A DNA stretch of 64,000 nt. It comes from Desulfobulbus elongatus DSM 2908. Its GTDB lineage: Bacteria; Desulfobacterota; Desulfobulbia; Desulfobulbales; Desulfobulbaceae. The position numbers and the translations under genes are program-made. Below the pieces are notes generated by a model. That model ran no database searches. It saw only the letters and a program-made list of their open reading frames with translations, and was not told the DNA's origin. The stretch spans positions 55,371-119,370 of the forward strand of contig NZ_JHZB01000010.1 in assembly GCF_000621145.1 (NCBI RefSeq). Direction: 5' to 3'. Of this stretch, positions 38,480 to 46,824 are shown in pieces; position 1 is the first letter of the stretch, and the number at the start of each line of letters is the position of its first letter.

Positions 38480-40333
38480 TCACCGCTCTTTTCGCTTCAT
38501 CTGCCGGCGGATGATCATTTCGCAGGCCGCGCAGTCGAACTCCACGGTGTAGCGGCCCGTCTTGTCGGCAAGGATCAGGGGCACGGCCGGCGTCTCTTTA
38601 TTTCCGCCTTGGCGCGGACACAGCCCCAGTTCGGCCCGCAGGCAATATCTGCTGGTCATGAGGGCGCCATCGGCCATCTCGGCGGCCCGCAGCGGCGGGC
38701 GGTCCAGCCGCAGTACCCCGTGGCGGCGATAGAAGGCGGCGGCATGGCTGTTGCTGATGTTGTCCAGGTAGTCCACCTCGGCGGCGGGCCAGGGTGCCGC
38801 GTTGGGCGCACGTTTCTTGGTCGGCGAGGTGTACGTCGCGAGGCGCGCGGCCAGATAGGCGGCGAATCCCTGCCGCCGCAGTTCGTTGCACACGGCCACC
38901 GGAACGAAGAGATCCGGCCGTACATCGACCGCCACCTCGGTCACCGAGAAGATGCTCTCGCCGCTTTTCACCAGCTGCCGGGCGGCCATGGACTCGATCA
39001 TGCCGGAGGTGCGCGCCTGTTCCTTGCGCACCGGCAGCGCCACCGCGGACACGATGCCGTCCTCATCCTCGATGGTCAGGCGCAGGCCCGTCTCCGTTTC
39101 CGCAAGCCGCAGCCGCACCGCAATGGTCCGGCAGAGGGCGCTTCGCGCCAGAATCCTGTTGAATTCCGCGTCGTCATTCCGAAAAATTTCCGTGCCCACC
39201 GCCAAATGCAGCCGGGCGGCGCCGTCCCTGGGATACACGGTCCGACCGGCCACCCGGTTCACCTTGATGCCCACCAGGGTGTCGTCCCCATCGAAAAAAC
39301 AGAGGCCGTCGCCGTTGTGCACCGCTTCCTCTCCGGAGAGGGTGAACGAGGCCGCGCCCGTTTCGGTCACGCATCCCACCTTCTTGCCGATCGATTTGGG
39401 GGTGCGGATCGCCGCGACCCGCTTTCTCCGCCCGGTGAGGAACAAATCGGTGGCCCCGCGATGGAACGACCGTTCCGGGTCCGGGATAAAATCGAACCGG
39501 CACCGCCCGGCGGAGGAGCGGGCCAGATCGGGCCGCGCCTCGATGAGGGCGTCCAGGGCCAGCCGGTAGGCCGCGGTCACATTCTTGACGTAATTCTCGT
39601 CTTTCAGCCGGCCTTCGATCTTGAACGAGCGAATGCCGGCATCGACGAGCGCGCCCAGATGGGCGGACAGATCCAGGTCCTTCAGGCTGAGCAGGTGGCG
39701 GCCCTTGACCAGAGTCCGTCCTTTTTCGTCCAGGAGGTCGAATTGGTGGCGGCAGAATTGGGCGCACTGGCCCCGGTTGGCGCTCCTGCCCGCCACCACC
39801 TCGCTGAAATAGCACTGGCCGCTGTAGCAGACGCACAGGGCGCCGTGGACGAAAAACTCCAGCGGCACCGTGGTGGCGGCGCGAATGGCCCGGATTTGGG
39901 CCAGGCTCAGCTCACGGGCGAGCACCACCTGGGCGAATCCCGCCTGTTCGAGAAAGCGGACCTTCTCCGCGGTACGGTTGTTCATCTGGGTGGAAGCGTG
40001 CAGGGGAATCGGCGGCAGGTCCGCCTCCAGCAGGCCGACATCCTGGACGATCAGCCCGTCGGCGCCGAGTTCGTGCAACTGGCGGCACAGCGCCACCGCC
40101 CGGTCGAACTCGTCGTCTTCGAGAAGGGTGTTGAGGGCCACGTAGACCCTGGCCCGAAATTGGTGGGCATAGGCCACCAATTGCCCGATGTCGGCCAGAC
40201 TGTTGGCCGCCGCCGACCGGGCGCCGAAGAGCGGGCCGCCGATGTAGACGGCGTCGGCGCCGTGGTTGATGGCGGCGATGCCGCAGGCGAGATTTTTCGC
40301 CGGGGCCAGCAGTTCGATGGGCGATGGGGGCAT
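38480..40333 (-). CDS. U32 family peptidase (RlhA/TrhP-like RNA hydroxylation type)
   Basis: A 617-residue two-domain U32 protein. The N-terminal half is a barrel starting ELLAPAKNLACGIAAINHGADAVYIG and carries the signature EFFVHGALCVCYSGQCYFS followed by NRGQCAQFCR, the Cys set thought to bind an iron-sulfur cluster. The C-terminal half is the DUF3656-type extension. Long members such as RlhA hydroxylate 23S rRNA, and shorter TrhP acts on tRNA. Which applies here cannot be told from the sequence alone. Confidence 0.9.
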   Translation of the reverse strand: MPPSPIELLAPAKNLACGIAAINHGADAVYIGGPLFGARSAAANSLADIGQLVAYAHQFRARVYVALNTLLEDDEFDRAVALCRQLHELGADGLIVQDVGLLEADLPPIPLHASTQMNNRTAEKVRFLEQAGFAQVVLARELSLAQIRAIRAATTVPLEFFVHGALCVCYSGQCYFSEVVAGRSANRGQCAQFCRHQFDLLDEKGRTLVKGRHLLSLKDLDLSAHLGALVDAGIRSFKIEGRLKDENYVKNVTAAYRLALDALIEARPDLARSSAGRCRFDFIPDPERSFHRGATDLFLTGRRKRVAAIRTPKSIGKKVGCVTETGAASFTLSGEEAVHNGDGLCFFDGDDTLVGIKVNRVAGRTVYPRDGAARLHLAVGTEIFRNDDAEFNRILARSALCRTIAVRLRLAETETGLRLTIEDEDGIVSAVALPVRKEQARTSGMIESMAARQLVKSGESIFSVTEVAVDVRPDLFVPVAVCNELRRQGFAAYLAARLATYTSPTKKRAPNAAPWPAAEVDYLDNISNSHAAAFYRRHGVLRLDRPPLRAAEMADGALMTSRYCLRAELGLCPRQGGNKETPAVPLILADKTGRYTVEFDCAACEMIIRRQMKRKER

Positions 40334-40722
40334 GGGACAAAGGGCAATGGGTCAAGGTTGGGGCGGCCGGTCATGAGACTGATACGCCCTTTCCCGGAAA
40401 AATCAATCCATGTGCCGGAAAAAACCGCCGGGTTCGGTTCGCCGCTCTCTTTGCGCCGTTTTCGTTTTTTTCATTGGTTGAAACGGCGCCATAGAAATTT
40501 TCTTGTTCAATATAATCAACATATTATCATTTATTTTATTGCCGGTTCCGACTGTGTGTCCACAGGCATCAGGCCAGGGTAACCGATACGGCCACATGGA
40601 TAATTCCGCTGGAATATCAGGCAACTCTGCGGTATGATTCAAGTGATTTGGAGATAACGGCCGGCTGGCGCGTTTCAGGCCGCGGCCGTTGTTGCAGGAT
40701 GTACGGAAAAAGGAGAACGACA
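40334..40722. other. Divergent intergenic region with AT-rich island
   Basis: A 389-bp gap between the U32 gene and a small outer-membrane protein gene. Bases about 40480-40560 are strikingly AT-rich for this genome. One promoter candidate on the plus strand is listed separately. Short frames here show no coding character. Confidence 0.6.
40503..40530 (+). promoter_or_regulatory. Candidate promoter for the outer-membrane protein gene
   Basis: TTGTTC, 16-bp spacer, TATCAT (5 of 6 at -10) inside the AT-rich island. It would give a leader of about 185 nt. The -35 is weak. Confidence 0.35.
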
Positions 40723-41247
40723 ATGAAGAAGAAACGGATGGTGGTGCTGCTGGCGGCGGGGTGGCTGGTCGCCGGTGCCGGTGCGCCGGCGCAGGCGCTC
40801 GATCTCTACGGATTCGCCAGTTATTGGGACAAGGGCGATGCCGACGGCAAGGCCGGCGTCGGCATCGGGCTCGGCATGCCTCTCTTGTCCGAACATCTCA
40901 GGCTCGACGGCCGGACGTACTTCATCGAGAAGAGTTCCCTGTCCCGCGACGACGACCTCACCATGATCCCCTTCGATCTCGGCCTGCAACTGCACCTGCT
41001 GCCGCACGCCGACCTGAACCCCTACGGCCTGGCCGGCGTGTCCTACATTTATGCCGACGCCGACCGCAGCGATGTCGATTCGAGCTTCGGCGCCTATCTC
41101 GGCGGCGGCATCGAATGGGCGCCGATTCCCTTCCTCAGGCTGTTCGGGGAAGGCATCTACCGCTTCCAGGAACTGGACGGACGCCGCGGCAGCGATATCG
41201 ATGTCAGCGGCCTGACCGGCAATGTGGGCGTGAAGTTCTTTTTTTAA
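40723..41247 (+). CDS. Small outer-membrane beta-barrel protein
   Basis: A 174-residue exported protein. The signal peptide (MVVLLAAGWLVAGAGAPAQA) is followed by alternating strands typical of an eight-stranded barrel (LDLYGFASYW, GLAGVSYIYA, FGAYLGGGIEW, LFGEGIYRF) and a C-terminal Phe run (NVGVKFFF) as used by the BAM machinery. It resembles OmpA-barrel/OmpW-size porin-like proteins without an exact family. AAGGAG lies 7 nt before the ATG. Function unknown. Confidence 0.85.
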   Translation: MKKKRMVVLLAAGWLVAGAGAPAQALDLYGFASYWDKGDADGKAGVGIGLGMPLLSEHLRLDGRTYFIEKSSLSRDDDLTMIPFDLGLQLHLLPHADLNPYGLAGVSYIYADADRSDVDSSFGAYLGGGIEWAPIPFLRLFGEGIYRFQELDGRRGSDIDVSGLTGNVGVKFFF

Positions 41248-41269
41248 AAAAGGCGAACATCGGTCGCCT
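41245..41269 (-). terminator. Terminator of the znu operon (minus strand)
   Basis: AGGCGA (41251-41256) pairs with TCGCCT (41264-41269). On the minus strand the stem is followed by a T run (A run 41245-41250 on the plus strand), partly over the end of the outer-membrane protein gene. Confidence 0.55.
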
Positions 41270-41347
41270 GCACGGAGTGTGGACCCGCTGCTCCCCGACG
41301 ATGCCGCTTCCTGCCCCACCCCTGTTTGTCCCCATGACAATGCCGCG

Positions 41348-41371
41348 AGGGGAGACGCCGCCGTCTCCCCT
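41348..41371. terminator. Hairpin between convergent outer-membrane protein gene and znuA
   Basis: A perfect stem AGGGGAGACG with CGTCTCCCCT (10 bp, 4-nt loop) is followed on the plus strand by a T-rich stretch. Confidence 0.6.
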
Positions 41372-41467
41372 TGCTTTCCTCCCTTTTCCGCTACCGGACA
41401 AACCCTCCTCTACACGCAATGATCGCGCCGTGCGTCGTCAGACTCCCGTGACGGGCGCCCGGTGGGC

Positions 41468-42403
41468 TCAGCGGCCCTGGCGCATGGCGCCGGCGATTTT
41501 TTCGACATTGCCGCGGAACATGTCGATGTAGGTCGGCGCCGGGCCGTCCTGGGCGGAGAGGGCGTCGGAGTACAGGGCCCCGCCGACGGCGACCTTGCTT
41601 TCCCTGGCGATCTGCTCGATTAGCCGCCGGTCGCTGATGTTTTCGACAAAGACCGCGGTGATGTGTTCCTTGTTGATCTGGCGGATGAGTTGTTTCACAT
41701 CGCCTGCCGACGGTTCACTGGCGGTGCTGACGCCCACGGGCGAGAGAATCTGGATGCCGTAGGCGTCGCCCAGATAGCCGAAGGCGTCATGGGAGGTGAT
41801 CATCCGCCGCTGCCGGTCGGGGATGGCCGCGAACTGCTCTCCTGCCCATGTCGCCAGCGCGGTCAGTTCGGCCAGATAGGCCGTCTCCGCCTGCCGGTAC
41901 GCCGCCTCGTTGACCGGATCGGCCTCGATCAGCGCCTTGGCGATGTTCTTGGCGTACAGCTTGCCGTTGTCGATGTTCTGCCAGGCATGGGGATCGATGT
42001 CCGAATCTCCGTGGGCGTGGCCGTGATCATGGCCGTGCTCGTGTTCGTCTTCCTCGGCCATGGTGCGCGGCTTGACGCCGTTACTGGCCACGATGATTTT
42101 TCCCTTGTAGCCGGATGCCTTGATCAGGCGATCCAGCCAGCCCTCGAAGCCCAGGCCGTTGACCACGACCAGATCGGCGTTGCCCACGGTTTTGGCGTCG
42201 GCCGGGGTCGGTTCGTAGACATGGGCGTCGCCGTCCGGCCCCACCAGGGTGACGACCTGCACCTTGTCACCGCCGATATGGGCGACGATGTCACCGAGAA
42301 TGCTGAAACTGGCGACCACCTTGAGCGGTGTCGCGGCCGAGGCGGTGCCGTCGAGCAGAAAGAGACCGAGCAGCATGGCTGCTATCCGAGTGACGATGGA
42401 CAT
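41468..42403 (-). CDS. znuA: Zinc ABC transporter substrate-binding protein
   Basis: A 311-residue periplasmic cluster-A1 binding protein with a signal peptide ending GTASAA. Metal ligands are expected at the His in GDAHVYEPTP, the His in DPHAWQNI, the His in SHDAFGYL and an acidic residue near GGALYSDALS. A His-rich loop (EHEHGHDHGHAHGD, about 120-135) sits before the second ligand; it is characteristic of zinc rather than manganese carriers. AGGAGG lies 6 nt upstream of the ATG. It follows znuB in the operon. Confidence 0.92.
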   Translation of the reverse strand: MSIVTRIAAMLLGLFLLDGTASAATPLKVVASFSILGDIVAHIGGDKVQVVTLVGPDGDAHVYEPTPADAKTVGNADLVVVNGLGFEGWLDRLIKASGYKGKIIVASNGVKPRTMAEEDEHEHGHDHGHAHGDSDIDPHAWQNIDNGKLYAKNIAKALIEADPVNEAAYRQAETAYLAELTALATWAGEQFAAIPDRQRRMITSHDAFGYLGDAYGIQILSPVGVSTASEPSAGDVKQLIRQINKEHITAVFVENISDRRLIEQIARESKVAVGGALYSDALSAQDGPAPTYIDMFRGNVEKIAGAMRQGR

Positions 42404-42429
42404 AATTTTCCTCCTGTGTTTGCTTGTGG

Positions 42430-43305
42430 TTAGCCGGTTAAATGGGGGCCTGACCGATACCGGCTCAGCAGGCTGCCCTTTGCGCCGAAAAGGAGCGAGA
42501 ACGCGTAGCAGCATCCGGCGACGAGAATGATGGCCGGGCCGGACGGCAGATTGCAGTGAAACGACAATAATAGGCCGGAATAACCGGAGAAGAACGCGAT
42601 GACCACGGCGATCAGCGAGGCCGACCAGAAATGCCTGCCCCAGAAATGGGCGGCCGCGGCCGGCAGCATCAGCATGCCCACGGCCATCAGGGTGCCCAGG
42701 GCGGTGAATCCGGCGACCAGGTTCAGGACGACGAGCACCAGGAAAATGGAGTGCATGGCGCCGCCGTGGCCGCCCACGGAGCGCAGAAAGTCGGGGTCGA
42801 AACATTCGACGATCAGCGGCCGGTAGATCAGGGCCAGGGTGAACAGGGTAAGGGTGGCGATGGCCGCGACCAGGATAAGCGCCGGGTCGTCGACGGCGAG
42901 GATGGTGCCGAACAGCACATGGATCAGGTCGATGCTGGTGCCGCGCATGGAGATGATCAGCACGCCGACGGCGATGGCGACCAGGTACAGGGCGGCGAAG
43001 CTCGCATCCTCGCGCAGGGTGGTGCAGCGCGAGACCGCCCCGGCGATCAGGGCCACCAGCAGGCCGGCGACCGCGCCGCCGATGGTCATGGCGTACAGGG
43101 ACAGGCCGGAGAGGAGAAAGCCCACCGCGGCGCCGGGCAGCACCGCGTGGGACAGGGCGTCGCCCATCAGGCTCATGCGCCTGAGCACGAGCAGCATCCC
43201 CACGGGGCCGCAGCCCAGGGCCAGGGCCAGGCAGGCCGCCAGGGCGTGCCGCATGAAGAGGAATTCCCCGAACGGCGCGATGAACAGGGCGAACGGATCG
43301 CTCAT
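42430..43305 (-). CDS. znuB: Zinc ABC transporter permease
   Basis: A 291-residue membrane protein of the ABC-3 family with about eight helices. The typical segment RRMSLMGDALSHAVLPGAAVGFLL lies near residue 45, and the coupling region near SMRGTSIDLIHVLFGT is recognisable. The start overlaps the znuC stop as ATGA. It forms the channel of the ZnuABC importer with the neighbouring binding protein and ATPase. Confidence 0.93.
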   Translation of the reverse strand: MSDPFALFIAPFGEFLFMRHALAACLALALGCGPVGMLLVLRRMSLMGDALSHAVLPGAAVGFLLSGLSLYAMTIGGAVAGLLVALIAGAVSRCTTLREDASFAALYLVAIAVGVLIISMRGTSIDLIHVLFGTILAVDDPALILVAAIATLTLFTLALIYRPLIVECFDPDFLRSVGGHGGAMHSIFLVLVVLNLVAGFTALGTLMAVGMLMLPAAAAHFWGRHFWSASLIAVVIAFFSGYSGLLLSFHCNLPSGPAIILVAGCCYAFSLLFGAKGSLLSRYRSGPHLTG

Positions 43306-44054
43306 GCCGCCTCCTGCCGGCAGATGGCGGCCGACTGGTCCCAGGCCTCGGACATGGTCCGCGCCCGGTCGAGGTGCGCTGCGGTCAGGACCTGCCGGGT
43401 TTCCCCCCAGGCGATCATTTCGCGCGCCAGCAGCAGCGTTTGCGGAAAGAAATCCCGGACCAGGGCGAGGTCGTGCGCCACGACCAGGATCGTACGGCCC
43501 TCGGCGTGCCAGCGCCGGACCACTTCCAGCAGGTCGGCCGTGGTCTGCTGGTCGATGCCGTTGAACGGCTCGTCGAGGACGAGCACCGGCGCGTTCTGCA
43601 GCGACATCCGGGCGAACATCACCCGCTGGAACTGGCCGCCCGAAAGCTCGTTGACGGTCCTGGTCTCAAAACCCGCGAGGCCAACGGTGAAAAGCGCTTG
43701 TGTGACCCTGTCCCAGTGGGTACGCTGCATGCCGGCGAACATGCCGATTTCCTGCCACAACCCCAGGAGCACGGTGTCGAGCACGGTGATCGGGAAGCTG
43801 CGGTCCGCCTCGAGATGCTGCGGCAGGTAGGCGATGTCCTTCGGTTTCAGGCCGCCCCGGTCGATGGCGCCGGCCAGTGGCCGCAGAAAGCCGGTGATGC
43901 CCTTGAGCAGGGTGGTCTTGCCCGAGCCGTTCGGCCCGACGATGGCCGTCATGGTTCCGGATGCGAAGACGCCGGAGAGGTGGTGGACGGCGGGATGCCG
44001 CTCATAGCCGAGGGTCAGGTCGTGCAGGGTGATGGCGGGCATGGACCGGTTCAT
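43302..44054 (-). CDS. znuC: Zinc ABC transporter ATP-binding protein
   Basis: A 250-residue ABC ATPase: Walker A GPNGSGKTT, Q-loop YLPQHLEADRSFP, signature LSGGQFQRVMFARM, Walker B VLVLDEPFNGID and an H-loop in VAHDLALV. The ATG at 44054 overlaps the stop of a 51-codon upstream ORF as ATGA; an ATG at 44042 would shorten it by four residues. Regulation by the divergent Fur-family gene is likely. Confidence 0.93.
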   Translation of the reverse strand: MNRSMPAITLHDLTLGYERHPAVHHLSGVFASGTMTAIVGPNGSGKTTLLKGITGFLRPLAGAIDRGGLKPKDIAYLPQHLEADRSFPITVLDTVLLGLWQEIGMFAGMQRTHWDRVTQALFTVGLAGFETRTVNELSGGQFQRVMFARMSLQNAPVLVLDEPFNGIDQQTTADLLEVVRRWHAEGRTILVVAHDLALVRDFFPQTLLLAREMIAWGETRQVLTAAHLDRARTMSEAWDQSAAICRQEAA

Positions 44055-44206
44055 TGAGGGGCCAGGGCCCAGAGGACGACGGTCCACAGCACGAGCGAGA
44101 CGCCGGCGGCGACGAGCAGGCGACCTGCCGCGCCGCAGGCCAGCGGCGAAAAGGGGTGTCGGGCGCGGGCCCTTTCAGCCTGAGGCGGGTACTGTCGATG
44201 GGTCAT
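44051..44206 (-). CDS. 51-residue membrane micro-ORF heading the znu operon
   Basis: A short frame reading MTHRQYPPQAERARAR..., basic at the N-terminus and with one predicted membrane helix (LLVAAGVSLVLWTVVLWALAP) near the C-terminus. Its TGA overlaps the znuC ATG as ATGA, the same coupling used between znuC and znuB. That, and the lack of any gene-free spacer, are the reasons to call it. No ribosome site is evident. Function unknown; it may be a small partner of the transporter. Confidence 0.55.
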   Translation of the reverse strand: MTHRQYPPQAERARARHPFSPLACGAAGRLLVAAGVSLVLWTVVLWALAPQ

Positions 44207-44299
44207 GAGAAGTAAATGAAAATTTTTTTATTCTATAAGAGAAAGTGGTTAGCCTGTATCCGGTGATTTTTCAGCGGTCGTTCTGCAATTTTATCTTTA

Positions 44300-44327
44300 A
44301 ATATATTGTTATATTGTATAGATATAA
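44300..44327. promoter_or_regulatory. Candidate Fur/Zur-family operator in the divergent znu-zur gap
   Basis: Two overlapping AT-rich dyads: AATATA-TTGT-TATATT (44300-44315) and TTATAT-7 nt-ATATAA (44309-44327). They lie between the divergent znu micro-ORF and the Fur-family gene. The form is similar to Zur boxes, but the match to a specific consensus is loose. Confidence 0.5.
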
Positions 44328-44381
44328 AAAATGACGCTGCTTGGCGCGCAACGATTTTTACAGTACTGTTAACGAGAAATT

Positions 44382-44819
44382 ATGTCAATAAAGAACGAGG
44401 GGAGCCTGCTGTCGAAGGAAGAACTCAAGGCCCTGTTCAACCGGACGGGGTTGCGGTTCACGCCGCAGCGGGAGGCGGTCTGGCGGCTCTTTGAAGCGCA
44501 CCCGAACGGGTTGACCGTGGCCGAGGCCACGGCCATACTGTCCGGGCGCGGCATCAGCCAGACCACGGTGTACAGGACGGTGGGCGCCCTGCAGGAGTTG
44601 GGCTGCCTGAAATGGGTGCACAACCAGCTCGGCGAGCACAGATTCGTGGCCTCGCGGCCGGGACATTCGCACCTGCTCGTGTGCAGATCGTGCGCAAAGG
44701 CCGTGGAGTGCACGGATTGCGACCTGTCGGTCCTGGAAAAGCTCATCGCCCAGAAGACCGGCTTTGCGGTGGAGGGGCACCACCTGGAATTCTACGGCCT
44801 CTGCCCGGATTGCGCATGA
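44382..44819 (+). CDS. zur: Fur-family transcriptional regulator, probable Zur
   Basis: A 145-residue metalloregulator. It has a winged-helix DNA-binding domain (RFTPQREAVWRLF, ISQTTVYRTVGAL) and a dimerisation/metal domain with HSHLLVCRSC and HHLEFYGLCPDC; the two CxxC pairs form the structural zinc site. The divergent znu operon and the downstream transporter point to zinc as co-repressor, which is inference from context. Its stop overlaps the permease start. Confidence 0.88.
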   Translation: MSIKNEGSLLSKEELKALFNRTGLRFTPQREAVWRLFEAHPNGLTVAEATAILSGRGISQTTVYRTVGALQELGCLKWVHNQLGEHRFVASRPGHSHLLVCRSCAKAVECTDCDLSVLEKLIAQKTGFAVEGHHLEFYGLCPDCA

Positions 44820-45895
44820 ACGGAGATCAACTCGCTCCTCTGCCGGTCTATCGGCCCGAGGCGCCGCCGGTGCGGTCCGGCCTGACCCTCGAGTTGTCGT
44901 GGCTGGCCGGGCTCCTTTTCCTGGCCGTGGCCTTCCTGCTCCTGCTGCTCGGGCAAACGCCCGGCTGGAAACATCTGGTCGGCAGCGTGGCCATCAATTT
45001 TCTGGCCATGGTGGTGGAGGCCATGCCCTTCATGCTGATCGGTTCGCTGGTGGGCGGGCTCATCGAGGTGTTCGTGCCGGTTGCCTGGGTGGAGGGCGTC
45101 GTGCAGCGCCACCGTTTCGGCGCGGTGTTCGTCGCCGGCGCCATGGGACTGGTCTTTCCGGTGTGCGAATGCGCGGTGGTGCCGGTGATCCGCCGCCTGC
45201 TCGGCAAGGGCGTTCCCTTTGGCGCGGCCATCGCCTTCCTGCTCGGCGGCCCCATCGTCAATGTCCTCGTGGCCGCGTCCACCGCCGTGGCCTACAGCTT
45301 CGACTGGAGCGTGGTGGCCCTGCGCCTGGGCTGCGGCTACGGCATCGCCGTAGTCATCGGTCTGGCGTTGAGCCGTTGGTTCACCAACGACAACGCTCTG
45401 GTCCGCGAGGCACGGCCCCGGCTGAACACATGCTGCGGGCACGACCACTGCGGCCATACCGAGTCCCGGCCGGGCCTGCCGGCACGGCTCTGGCATGCGC
45501 TCGGCCATGCCAGCGACGATTTTTTCAGCGTGGGCTTCTATCTGATCATCGGCACCTTCATCGCCGCTTTTGTCCGCAGCGTGGCGACCATGGACCTCTT
45601 CACCCATTTCCTGGCGGCCCCGTGGCTGGCCATCGTGCTGATGATGGCCATGGCGGTGGTGCTGAATCTGTGCAGCGAGGCGGACGCCTTCATCGCGGCG
45701 AGCTTCAGGGGGTTGTTGCCGGCAAGCGCCCAACTGGCCTTCATGGTGCTGGGGCCGATGTTCGATCTCAAGCTGCTGCTGATGTATTTCGGCATCTTCA
45801 CCAAACGGGCGATCGCCGCGCTGGTCGCCGCCGTCCTGGGGACCGTGTTCGTGGTCATGCTGGCCGTGCACGCCCTCGTTCCCCTTGATTTCTGA
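44816..45895 (+). CDS. YraQ/UPF0718-type permease (DUF318)
   Basis: A 359-residue membrane protein with about eight to ten helices. The conserved core segments are FPVCECAVVPVIRRLLGKGVPFGAA, with the CEC motif, and LCSEADAFIAASF near the C-terminus. A Cys/His-rich loop (TCCGHDHCGH, about 205) could bind metal. The family is usually encoded next to a TIGR03943-type partner, as here, and is found in Zur regulons. The start overlaps the zur stop as ATGA. Confidence 0.88.
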   Translation: MNGDQLAPLPVYRPEAPPVRSGLTLELSWLAGLLFLAVAFLLLLLGQTPGWKHLVGSVAINFLAMVVEAMPFMLIGSLVGGLIEVFVPVAWVEGVVQRHRFGAVFVAGAMGLVFPVCECAVVPVIRRLLGKGVPFGAAIAFLLGGPIVNVLVAASTAVAYSFDWSVVALRLGCGYGIAVVIGLALSRWFTNDNALVREARPRLNTCCGHDHCGHTESRPGLPARLWHALGHASDDFFSVGFYLIIGTFIAAFVRSVATMDLFTHFLAAPWLAIVLMMAMAVVLNLCSEADAFIAASFRGLLPASAQLAFMVLGPMFDLKLLLMYFGIFTKRAIAALVAAVLGTVFVVMLAVHALVPLDF

Positions 45896-45902
45896 GCATC
45901 CC

Positions 45903-46637
45903 ATGATCACCAGACTGTTGCAGGCGGGCATCATGGCAGCCTGGGCCGTTTTTTTCCTGTGGCTGGTCGCCTTCGGCCAGAACGAACTGGCGCGGCTGCT
46001 GCATCCGCGGCTGTGGTGGCTGGTGCTGTGCGGCGCGTTCATCCTGGCGCTGTTTTTCGTCGTCGTCGCAAGCCGGCTGACCGAGCCGCATTCCGCCGGT
46101 CCGCTACGCTGGCAATGGCCGTCGTTCGTCATCCTGCTCGTGCCGCTGCTCTATTTCGTGCCGATGAAGACGGCGCGGTTCGACAGCCAGACCTTCCTCA
46201 GCCGGTCGACCTCGATCGAGGCCCCGTTCGAGCCCCCGGTCGGCGAACAGGACAGCGAGATCGTGCCCGACGATGCCGCGCTCCCGTCGCAGGAGGAAGC
46301 GGAGGAGGACGATGCCTCGTTCGGCCGGATCGCCCTCAACCCGCAGCAGTACGATGGCAAGACGGTGGAGGTCGCCTGCCAGACCCTGAACGACCAGCGC
46401 CTGCCCGACAATCTCTTCATCTGTTACCGGTTCAGAATCACCTGCTGCGCCGCAGACGCCCAGCCCGTTTTTTTGCTTGTCGAAAAGGGCGCGGCTGCGG
46501 CTGCGCCGGCCAACGACTCGTGGGTCAAGGTGAAAGGGCCGCTCTCGATCCGCCAGATGGAGGGCATGCGGTTTGGCCTGATCAAAGAGGCGACCGTCAC
46601 GCCCGGCAAGGAACCCATCTTTCCGTTCGTCTTTTGA
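45903..46637 (+). CDS. TIGR03943-type membrane/periplasmic partner protein
   Basis: A 244-residue protein. Three membrane helices in the first 90 residues (LLQAGIMAAWAVFFLWLV, LWWLVLCGAFILALFFVVV, FVILLVPLLYFVP) are followed by an acidic linker (about 105-135) and a soluble domain of about 100 residues with RITCCAADAQPVF. It lies 7 bp after the YraQ-type permease. These pairs occur in zinc-limitation regulons; the transported substrate is not established. Confidence 0.85.
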   Translation: MITRLLQAGIMAAWAVFFLWLVAFGQNELARLLHPRLWWLVLCGAFILALFFVVVASRLTEPHSAGPLRWQWPSFVILLVPLLYFVPMKTARFDSQTFLSRSTSIEAPFEPPVGEQDSEIVPDDAALPSQEEAEEDDASFGRIALNPQQYDGKTVEVACQTLNDQRLPDNLFICYRFRITCCAADAQPVFLLVEKGAAAAAPANDSWVKVKGPLSIRQMEGMRFGLIKEATVTPGKEPIFPFVF

Positions 46638-46824
46638 CGAATTGTTTTTGGTTGGACACGCCGCAGCGGCATGACCGCAGGAAAGCATGCGGCCGGGCCG
46701 AACAGACCCTTGCGGACGATCGGCCGGACCGGGTATGCTGCCCTCCTCAACCGCGTTGCGACAGCGGGGCGGCCGGTCGGCGACCGTCCCCGTGGATCGC
46801 CAGGAACCCCGCGCCCAATCGCCC

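Noticed and set aside
44383..46132. Long minus-strand frames opposite zur and the permease
   Set aside because: Shadows of the plus-strand genes with His/Gln-rich low-complexity translations.
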